Positions 56,143 through 64,000 of a stretch of 64,000 bases of DNA are shown here, piece by piece (the stretch's first letter is position 1; each line of letters opens with the position of its first letter). The DNA comes from Allantophomopsis cytisporea (Eukaryota; Ascomycota; Leotiomycetes; Phacidiales; Phacidiaceae). The translations under genes and the position numbers were made by a program. Location: NCBI GenBank assembly GCA_024752435.1, contig CP103037.1, positions 2,604,001 to 2,668,000 on the forward strand. The letters run 5' to 3'. The notes below the pieces were generated by a model, which did no database searches, was not told where the DNA came from, and worked only from the letters and a program-made list of their open reading frames with translations.

Positions 56143-58174
56143 ATGTCTTCAGTGATCACAGCGACCGCAAACATGGAGCTTTCGAAGTCAGATCAAAGTT
56201 CACGCAAGGCTATCATCACGATTGATGACTTGCTACGAAGCCGCGTAGAGTCGGATCCCACATCAACACAAATTGCCTACCCATTGCGCGAAGGAGGACA
56301 TATACAATTTCGCAACTATACATTGGCCGATATCGACCGATTTACAGACGAGATGGCACGGAATTTGGTGGGACAGGGTCTGGTCTCCAAGGTACGAGGA
56401 ACATCACAAAATATTGACTTCGAAGCTGAAGGGAGTTCACAGAATCAAAGTGGAAGCAAGTCAGAGATTGTGGCAATTCTTGCTCCTTCAAATCTAAATT
56501 ATATCATAACGCTATTAGCACTTTTGAGATTGGGATTTGGAGTGTTTCTTCTTTCGAATCGGCTCGCCTTAGAAGCCTATAAGAGCCTACTCGAAAAGTC
56601 GGACTGCAATCACCTGGTGTTCGGTCCCGATCTTGAGAGGATCGCAAGTTCTATTCAACATATTTATCCGGTAACCTGCTTCCAGATGCCCGATGAATCT
56701 GTATATGGTGTCCCTTCACCATCTGGTGATCCATTGCCGAGTATTCAGATAAGTTCCGATGAAGCTAAAGGCCGGATTGCAATCATAATCCATTCTTCTG
56801 GATCCACTGGACTTCCGAAACCGATCTTTCGAACACATCAAGCCTTTTTGGGGAACGTTATGAGTCCAGGCAGTACTCCATATCATGCACTTTTGACTCT
56901 ACCCCTATATCACAATCACGGATTGTCAGTCTTTTTCAGATCTCTCTGGTCGGGTGCGAAGGTATCTATCACCAGCGCAAACTTGCCACTCACGGAGCCG
57001 AATTTAGTTTCAGCAATGTTATCTGAGAAACCAGAAAGCTTTCACGCAGTTCCATATGCTTTGAAGTTATTAGCTGAGACAGATCGAGGTATTGCAGAGC
57101 TCCGGAAGTGCAAGATTGTTCTTTTTGGTGGTAGCAGTTGCCCGGATGATTTAGGGGATAAGCTTGTTGAAAATGGAGTGCATTTAATTTCACATTATGG
57201 ATTGTACGTATCATTTGAATTTGATTATAGATCAGAAACTAATTTGATTTTCTGCTAGGACAGAGATGGGTCAACTGATGATATCTGGTCCCAGAGTGCC
57301 AGGCGACAACGCTTGGAACTATGTACGACCACTTGCATCTACCAAACCATACATATCTATGGTTTTTCAAGCACCAAATGTCTATGAATGCGTAGTCCTA
57401 GATGGTCTTCCAAGTAAGGTCATGTCTAATTCCTCAGATCCTCCCAACTCTTATCGCACAAGCGACAGCTTTGAGCCTCACCCCACCATACCCAATGCCT
57501 GGAAGTACTTGGGACGATCGGACGATCGAATTACTCTAATCAATGGCGAAAAAGTGCTTCCAGTTCCCTTCGAACATCGAGTTCGTCAGCATGAGTTAGT
57601 CAGAGATGTGGTGATATTTGGGGTAGGAAAAGCATTTCCGGGTCTAATCATAATTCCGAGTCCGAAAGCTTCCAGCATGACTAAGGAAGAGATTCTACAT
57701 TCTATTGAACCTACAATAAATCTGGCGAACTCCAAGGCGGAAGCTTTTGGAAGAGTGCCTCGTGAGATGATTCGCATCCTCGATCATAATATCGATTATC
57801 CAGTTACCGATAAGCGGACACTGATGCGAGCCGCCTTCAACAAGAATTTTGCGGACTTTATTGAGCAAATATATACGGAATTTGAGACAGGTAACAACGC
57901 CAAACGCAAGATCTTGGACTTGGGTGACCTAGAAACGTATCTATCAGATATCTTCCATAACAAACTTGGCCTTGAAAATGTGGGCCCAGATACTGATCTA
58001 TTTGAAGCCGGCGTCGATAGCTTGATGGCACTGACTGTTCGGGCAAATATAATGCGAGAATTAGACCTTGGAGGCAATGTTCTAGGACATAACATTGTTT
58101 TTGAGTTTCCAACTGCCAAGAGCTTGGCGTCGCATTGCTTGAGTTTACGTACAGGCATAAAATCGGAACCATGA
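56143..58174 (+). CDS. NRPS-like adenylation-thiolation (A-T) protein, N-terminal part of a reductase
   Basis: Two exons (56143-57203, 57259-58174) with a 55-bp intron give 658 residues. The adenylation domain carries the ATP-binding loop SSGSTGLPKP (218-227), the A5-type HYGLTEMG formed across the intron, and the A7-type GRSDDRI. The thiolation domain has DLFEAGVDSLMA with the phosphopantetheine Ser608. Such enzymes activate a carboxylic acid as the acyl-AMP, load it on the carrier arm and pass it to a reductase that releases an aldehyde. Here the frame ends at TGA 58172-58174, directly after the thiolation domain, and the reductase continues in another frame starting with ATG at 58171. In relatives the three domains are one chain of about 1,050 residues, so the split is unusual. 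Confidence 0.88.
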
Positions 58175-59437
58175 CCGAGATTGAGATTATGCAGGAACTC
58201 ATCAACAAATTTTCCACGTTTGAGAGGACTGATTGTGGAACAGGGGTTGCAGCTGGCGAAGTAGTTCTTCTGACTGGAGCTACAGGCTCTCTTGGCTCGC
58301 ATCTTCTTGCACAGCTTGCCAAGAACGACCAAGTCAAGAAGATCTATTGTCTTGTTCGGGCAACATCCTTGGCTGCTGCTGAGATCCGAGTCCAGGAGAC
58401 GCTTAGATCTAAATACCTCTATCCACTCATAAGTCCTCAGAAAGTGGTTTGTTTACCATCAGATCTGAGCGACAAAGATCTAGGCCTGGATGCCTCTACT
58501 ATCTCAGATTTGAGGCACAGTTTGACTATAGCCATTCATAGTGCGTGGGCAGTAAATTTCAATCTCGGAGTTAGGAGCTTTGAAAAGCAACACATCAAAG
58601 GTCTCCACAACATGCTAAATCTTTGCTTGAGTGTAGAGACTGTCAAGCCTGCAAGGTTGTACTTCTGCTCCTCGATCTCTGCCGCAGCCGGCACACCCAT
58701 ACCCGCAACTATTGAGGAGACATATATCTCTGATCTGACGCATGCTCAAAATATGGGCTATGGGAGGTCCAAACTGGTTGCGGAGACAATCGTCAAAGCA
58801 GCGTCTGAGCAAACTGGCATGGAAGCACGCGTGTTGAGAATAGGTCAGATTGTAGGAGATACTCAGAATGGACTTTGGAACACGGCAGAAGCTATCCCTC
58901 TGATGCTACAGAGTGCGACGACTCTAGGTGCTCTCCCAGAGCTTGATGAGGTAACGGAAGCTCAAGTGAATCGTCTTCAGTCTTGCTAATTATAAGTAGA
59001 CACCCTCATGGCTTCCTGTAGATATTGTCGCCACTGCTGTCCTTGATGTCTCTGGAATCAATGGTCATCAGAGCAACACCGATCATTCATCCTCAGACGA
59101 CGGCGTAGTTTACAATATACAAAATTCTCATGTATTCCACTGGACAAAAGACCTTTTACCAGCAATTCGTTCATCAGGCTTGAGCTTTGAAACTGTCAGT
59201 CAGAATGAGTGGGTGAGGCGGCTGCGTATAAGTGACCAGGATGCTCTAAAGAACCCGACAATTAAACTTACTGACTTTTTTGCGAACAAGTACGAAAATG
59301 ATGAGCCAAGTAGAAAGGGTCTTGTGTTTACAACAGATAAAGCGGGTCAAAGAAGCAGTGTCATCAAAACTGGATATGATGTTATTGGTAGCGGATTAGT
59401 GTTGAAATTTGTTGAATATTGGAGCAGGGTGTGGTAA
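58171..59437 (+). CDS. Thioester-reductase (R) domain, C-terminal part of the NRPS-like enzyme
   Basis: Two exons (58171-58950, 59000-59437) with a 49-bp intron give 405 residues from the ATG at 58171. The NAD(P)-binding Rossmann motif is TGATGSLG (35-42). The extended-SDR catalytic Tyr-x3-Lys is GYGRSK (Tyr197, Lys201). The C-terminal half resembles the tail of Lys2/Car-type terminal reductases. It overlaps the preceding A-T frame by four bases (ATGA). The parts would form one ordinary A-T-R enzyme if a single base were gained near the AAAA run around 58159-58162, so this is either a true fission, a recent frameshift or a sequence error. No splice-site pair with good consensus solves it. Confidence 0.85.
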
Positions 59438-59819
59438 ATATTAGTACTGATAGACAAGGCAGATGATTTCCAATCGACATTCTCTGCGAATGCTGCAAAC
59501 CTATTGAATATTCCCACATCCTTCAAGTTGCATTTATTACTTTACTACACTACCAAATGGCAAATCTACCGCCGTTTTCAGTGATTTCTGGCGCCGTTTT
59601 GTGAGGTCGATTTGCTAGAATCTCGCGCTGCTCTGAAGCTCAAGTACCTAAGCTGCCAAGGTGGCAAAACAACTTTGGCCTACGTATATGTCTTACTCTT
59701 ACAACTGCCTCGCTGGCTGACGAACACCAACCTCAAGATCTAAATCGTTTTTTGAATCCTCGTTTTTAGCTTCCTGAGAAGCCTAAAAAGAATCCCTAAA
59801 GTTACCTACATATCCTACG
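59438..59819. other. Intergenic region
   Basis: About 380 bp between the reductase and the DUF3435-like remnant. No feature was seen beyond probable 3' processing sequence. Confidence 0.35.
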
Positions 59820-60262
59820 ATGGCAGCCTTTACAGTTCTTCGCTCTGCCCTCCTCCCTCCTAACACGCTTCTCCTGAAGATCTTGAGCCTTTATCTCGGA
59901 TTTCTAATTGCATTCTGCTTCTTTCATCTAAACCGATCTTCGCTATCGTTGTTTTTGCACTTTGCAAACTCAACGGCTATATCCCACTATACAGTAACCG
60001 ATTGCTCTTCTCCCGATGATAGCGATGACTTAGATATAAAAAGCTGCTTCGATACAGAAAGATAAAGAAAGCAATCGTAATACTGACCCGACGGTCGACG
60101 ATACCGATGCTAAAAGAGATGATAATATAGATATATCTTGGCTTCTCAAAGAAGATAAAGATTACCTATTAGAATACTACTTTAATTAAGAGGATAGGTT
60201 TAACGAGGAAGACTACATAAAAAAAGACTATAACTTAATAGTATACTCTTATCCTGAGGCAT
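59820..60262 (+). pseudogene. Degenerate DUF3435/FluG-like gene remnant
   Basis: An open frame 59820-60065 (ending DDSDDLDIKSCFDTER) is followed after a frame change by NTDPTVDDTDAKRDD, then DISWLLKEDKDYLLEYYF, a stop, EDRFNEEDYIKKDYN and another stop. The WLL...YPPEYY...EDxF...QYTxEDY pattern is the N-terminal signature I know from DUF3435/FluG-domain proteins of filamentous fungi, a group that includes tyrosine-recombinase-like genes of large mobile elements. The catalytic part is absent. At least one frameshift and two stops show it is dead. It marks a likely former insertion site between the reductase and the PLP enzyme. Confidence 0.55.
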
Positions 60263-60475
60263 GACCAGACGCAACTCAACTCAGCCTGAATCGACTCCCT
60301 GAGCTCACTCAGTTGATGGCTTGTTTATACACCCTGTAATAAGCGAATGTTTTAAGAAAAATCGCCATTTTCTCGGTTTTTCTTCTTCAGCATGACCTTT
60401 ATTTATCTTCGCATCGCATCGGTAGTCTGATAGTTCCTTTACATTCACGAAGTCCTTCGTTCTGGGAAGTTTGCA

Positions 60476-61714
60476 ATGCCAGTTATGTTACCAACGGTAT
60501 CAAAGTGCACATCAACGGCCGAAGAAAGCGAATCTGTTTTACAATACGATGTTTCCGTTTCCGGGCGGGCACTGTTTCCTCTCCTACGCAATGAAAGTAT
60601 CACCTATCTCAATGCTGCGATGCAACACCCTTTGAACGATTCTATCCATGATGCAATCAAGGCATACCTCCATCAAGCACAATTCGACCCTCTTCCTATG
60701 TCAGGATGGCGAGCGGCTGCTGAGGATACTCGAAATATTCTTGGAGAATTTCTCAACGTGGAGTCGGATTCGTTGTCTTTTACACGGGACACAACAGAGG
60801 CATTGAACCTCTTCCAGCGATCAATTCATTTCTCAGCGGGTGATAATGTTGTTCTGTTAGATGTTGAACATGTGAATCAAGCATATAGCTGGTTGGCGCT
60901 TGAGGCCGCTGGGCTAGAGGTTAGGCTCGTAACAACAAATCACGATACTTTCGCAGATGCATCAACATTTCTACCCTATGTGGACGACAACACTCGCGCC
61001 ATTGGGTTGTCAACCATTATGTTCCATTCCGGCCAGATGAATGATTTTAAAAGCATCACCTCTATGTTCCGCCCGCGTGGTATTCATGTCTTGTTAGATA
61101 TAACACAGCACATTGGCGTTGCACCTGTCGACCTCCGAGTTTCAGGAGCTTCTGCGGTTGCATTCAGTTGTCATAAAGCTCTTGGCTGCCCAGTAGGGCT
61201 TGGCATTTTGTATGTGGATCCCAATGTATTACCTATGCTGAAGACAACGCCTCCAATTGTTGGCGGTGGTGCTGTCGCCAATATGTCCGATGATTCCATT
61301 ATCAACCCGAATATTGTCTATCATAAATCGGCCCGACGTTACGATCATCTGAATCTTCCGTTTCTCCAAATATCTGCGCTTGATGCATCATTGAAATTCC
61401 TCCATACAAGTACTAGGCTTAGTGCAATCGAAGATCATCTTCGGGCTTTGGGCCGGTTTCTAACACGTGAGGTCGAATTGTTGAGTATTGAGGTTATTGG
61501 AAGTCATCGAGACGATCAACGAGCACCACATATATATGTGCTTAGGTTAATACATCGAGACTGGCTAGAGCATTTCAAGGGCGAAGGCATTGTTGTTTCG
61601 CACTACAAAATGGGAACAAGGGTGTCATTTGGCTTCTACAACGACCTAAACGACATTAAGAGGTTTGTCTCTTCCATCAGACGTGGATTAACAAAAGGAT
61701 ATTCTGTGCCTTAG
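60476..61714 (+). CDS. Class-V aminotransferase / cysteine-desulfurase-like PLP enzyme
   Basis: An intronless frame of 412 residues. The fold-type I PLP site is visible: the cofactor Lys234 in SCHKALGCP, the Asp208 pairing with the pyridine nitrogen in LLDITQHIG, and the early substrate-binding block YLNAAMQHP. SFTRDTTEALN supplies the phosphate-binding residues. The closest general match is the class-V group that includes isopenicillin-N-epimerase-like and cysteine-desulfurase-like proteins, which catalyse transamination, epimerisation, racemisation or C-S cleavage. It has no targeting signal. Sitting beside an adenylate-forming reductase and a Zn2Cys6 regulator, it may process an amino-acid-derived metabolite; this is inference. 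Confidence 0.87.
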   Translation: MPVMLPTVSKCTSTAEESESVLQYDVSVSGRALFPLLRNESITYLNAAMQHPLNDSIHDAIKAYLHQAQFDPLPMSGWRAAAEDTRNILGEFLNVESDSLSFTRDTTEALNLFQRSIHFSAGDNVVLLDVEHVNQAYSWLALEAAGLEVRLVTTNHDTFADASTFLPYVDDNTRAIGLSTIMFHSGQMNDFKSITSMFRPRGIHVLLDITQHIGVAPVDLRVSGASAVAFSCHKALGCPVGLGILYVDPNVLPMLKTTPPIVGGGAVANMSDDSIINPNIVYHKSARRYDHLNLPFLQISALDASLKFLHTSTRLSAIEDHLRALGRFLTREVELLSIEVIGSHRDDQRAPHIYVLRLIHRDWLEHFKGEGIVVSHYKMGTRVSFGFYNDLNDIKRFVSSIRRGLTKGYSVP

Positions 61715-62540
61715 ATGCAACGCTTAGTCGTTAGGTAGATAGTCAAGGCCTGAGAATGTAACGTTCATTCATAGGAATATTATTATATGAAGTCATGACA
61801 AAAGTTTGAATTGATGCATCGAGAAAAGCGTTTGGAGAGCGTTGCTTTGAGCACACAAAGAAATGCGCGAGAACATGTGGCTGAGTTAAGCTTTTAGGCC
61901 TAAACCCAAAGGCTTTTAGCGTTGTTGTTAACTTTACTGGTACATATGATCAACGGGATTGTACTCCACCCGCTTAGTTCGCGTAGGAATCATACAAACA
62001 ATCGCATGGATACGTCGTAAGCACCTACCACATTTGAGGTTTCTTTTCCTGATAAGATAGATATCTAGGACTTAGTACTGTGGTAGTTGAATATGATCAT
62101 TGGGATAAGCCGATATTAGACAAGGTTCTAGTACAACCTGTGTTGTACATATAAAGACAACAATAAGACAAAGAATATAAACCGATTGAGTCTAGGACAT
62201 TGTTATGCTTGAAATAGACATCTTATTGTTGAAATTAATGCTTTCCATCTATTATAGTATAACATTACTTCAGGGTTATAAACAGAGGGTGAGAAGATTG
62301 ACAATTAACATCTCATTGGAAAGCAAAGACGGTTCGATCTACCCTAATGCCTCTCTCGATATACTGATATACATTGAAATCTCGTGTTATCTATCAAAGG
62401 ACTGTATATAGTATAGAACAGTATCTAGCTAGGCTACAAAGTATACGGAATTATTACTATATTAGATAGTGACAAGGGTATATAGGTAAACTTAGAGACT
62501 TCTTGCAGAGGACATCTCGAGTACAATTGTTCAGCAACAG
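61715..62540. other. Intergenic region
   Basis: About 825 bp of AT-rich DNA. A 68-codon frame at 62205-62411 is composed of biased residues and is not supported as a gene. Confidence 0.35.
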
Positions 62541-63835
62541 TCAGTAGCCAACCAGATTACGAACTCTCCGATGAATAACATGGCTTAACCAGCTAGAGGG
62601 CAGAGCTTCCGCATCTCTTTTCTTGTTTTCTTCATCTATTGCATCCCTCTCATCCCGTGTAAGAAGGTTCCTCCAAGCCTCGTAATATGGCGGTTGAATA
62701 CCAACCGCATACCCGTCTCTAGCGGGTAGAAGCCCGTATCCTGCCATCCGCGCAGTAGTCCAAATCGCAAATCCGAAACGGCGAAAGGGCTCGAATTTGA
62801 CATGCTGGAGTGGTGATAAGAACCTAGTCTCGTGCAGCCAACAGTCACCAGTCAGATTGTAAAAGTATGACCACATGTCGGATCTGAAAGTGAGATCCAG
62901 AGTCTTCCAGTCCTCTTGACTTGCCGGTATAGAACCGGCTTCCCAGTCCTTTTTAAGCCGCCAATAAGTTGACTCATTGATCATTTCTTTGACTTCCTGC
63001 GTGAACTGTATCGCTGATTCTAGCAACTCGTGCTCGAGGAGCGTTTCGCTACTGATTAGCTCGCTGCGCTCCAGAACGTTACCACCTGGTACGTCACATA
63101 GTCCTGCCGGGCTCATTCTGTTCACTCTATTGAATCCGTCTGCTTCTAGCCGAACGATGCGCGAGGTATCGACCGCGACGTTTAGATCTCGAGATAGCTG
63201 CATACGCCAGAAGGCACGAAAAACACGTTGTTGCTCAACCCAAGAAGGAAGGCCGACGTCGTGGACGGGGTAATAATAAAGAATATTGGCTGGCTTTTCT
63301 TGCCAAGGCCCTATGAGGTCGGGGTCCATCGTGGCAAAAGACTTGCTGTCATAGAAAAATTCGGCTGAATTTGAAGGCCTTAAAGGCCTGAATCGATGTA
63401 GGTAATACTGGAGGCAACCAAATGAAAGGCGTTGAACTTTTCGATTTGTAGCGAAAAGCCCACGTAAAACGGTAGTCGATATATCTGATGGCAAGCTTGT
63501 TGGAGGATTGGCCCATCGTGGGGGTTCCCAACGATGCGGCGACGTTTCATGTATGACGAGGTCTTTAAAGCTGACCAAATCATGGACGGTAGGTGGCAAA
63601 CCGTCGGCGCGTACAAGAGCGATAATACGGATTAGAGCGCAGGTATATATGTGTGGGTGCTGCCGGACGATAAAACTACTTTGAAAATTGTAGCACCTTG
63701 GGTATCGAAGACGCGATATGCAGCTGGCGATACGCTGAGAAGGCTGTCGAGCGATTCAAGGTCTGATAGGTAAGTTAAGATTGGAAGGAGTAATTCTGGA
63801 GGAAGACTCTCTAAGTAGCACTGAGGGTCTGTCAT
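62541..63835 (-). pseudogene. F-box-like protein gene with probable 2-nt frameshift
   Basis: The frame opens at 63835 with an F-box-like start (LESLPPELLLPILTYLSDLESL and SPAAYRVFD). It runs into a TAA at 63632, while the continuation ALIRIIALVRADGLPP begins in another frame and extends open for over 350 residues to 62541 with Trp/Tyr-rich blocks. The junction sits on an AT dinucleotide run (63643-63650). Loss of one AT unit there would connect the two parts in the order common in relatives. A 37-bp GT-AG intron is a less likely alternative. F-box proteins link substrates to SCF ubiquitin ligase; the long C-terminal part is of unknown function. Confidence 0.6.
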
Positions 63836-64000
63836 CGGTCCGAGGAGGTGGTTTGGTTATTTTCGTTGTCAAGTGACGATGAAAGAGGATGATGATATTG
63901 AGCGAGAGAAATAGATCTTATAAGGGTAAATGAAATCATGACATTTAAAAGACTCACCATCAATGATATTACTACCTACGTGCCTATCCTGATTATGCTT
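63836..64000. other. Window end, non-coding
   Basis: 165 bp upstream of the F-box-like gene, presumably its promoter. No feature was seen. Confidence 0.3.

Noticed and set aside
58135..58230. Hidden intron joining the A-T and R frames
   Set aside because: All GT donors near the thiolation end give the wrong phase or delete the conserved end of the T domain; the only fitting length uses a poor GC donor after TTG.
62205..62411. 68-codon plus-strand frame
   Set aside because: Ile/Leu/Ser-biased residues in AT-rich DNA, without conserved features.
63663..63699. 37-bp intron rescuing the F-box-like gene
   Set aside because: Shorter than every other intron in the window and it would remove residues that look conserved; kept only as an alternative.

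Overview
The window is nuclear DNA of a filamentous ascomycete. Genes are broken by short (about 45-130 bp) GT-AG introns with ordinary fungal splice sites, and the protein set is typical of Pezizomycotina: Zn2Cys6 regulator, FNIP/Lst4, DUF7708 protein, NRPS-like reductase, GH28 pectinase, Dal5-type transporter. The style suggests a plant-associated Leotiomycete (Helotiales-like), but that placement is inference. Most gene models below were spliced by hand and keep one reading frame across every junction; the exceptions are stated.

Layout. 0.2-8.8 kb: housekeeping-type genes (SDR epimerase, the ribosome-biogenesis factor ESF1, a GFA zinc enzyme, a 64-residue membrane protein) and an unrecognised Lys/Glu-rich protein. 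8.8-10.4 kb: AT-rich DNA with decayed coding fragments. 10.4-14.0 kb: a long FNIP/Lst4-like TORC1 regulator. 14-22 kb: an 8 kb gene desert rich in simple repeats and pyrimidine tracts. 22-26.3 kb: a secreted Cys-rich EF-hand protein and a secreted carboxylesterase. 26-33.8 kb: gene-poor, with two small unrecognised spliced genes, a cytochrome P450 and a truncated gene remnant. 33.8-40.1 kb: a divergent pair made of a 12-exon AAA+ ATPase and a DUF7708 protein. 41.7-52.4 kb: GH28 pectinase, IlvD/Edd dehydratase, Ldh2-type dehydrogenase, anion:cation symporter-type MFS transporter and aldo-keto reductase, which read as a sugar-acid (pectin-derived) catabolic group. 53-61.7 kb: Zn2Cys6 regulator, an adenylate-forming reductase split into two overlapping frames, a DUF3435/FluG-like remnant and a class-V PLP enzyme, which read as a small metabolite locus. 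62.5-63.8 kb: an F-box-like gene with a probable 2-nt frameshift.

The most interesting signals are the ATGA stop/start overlap splitting the reductase, two independent candidate 6-nt microexons (MFS transporter and P450), a 60-nt intron in the P450 that stays open when unspliced, the divergent AAA+/DUF7708 pair, and the two metabolic groupings. No tRNA, rRNA, CRISPR array or intact transposon was recognised.
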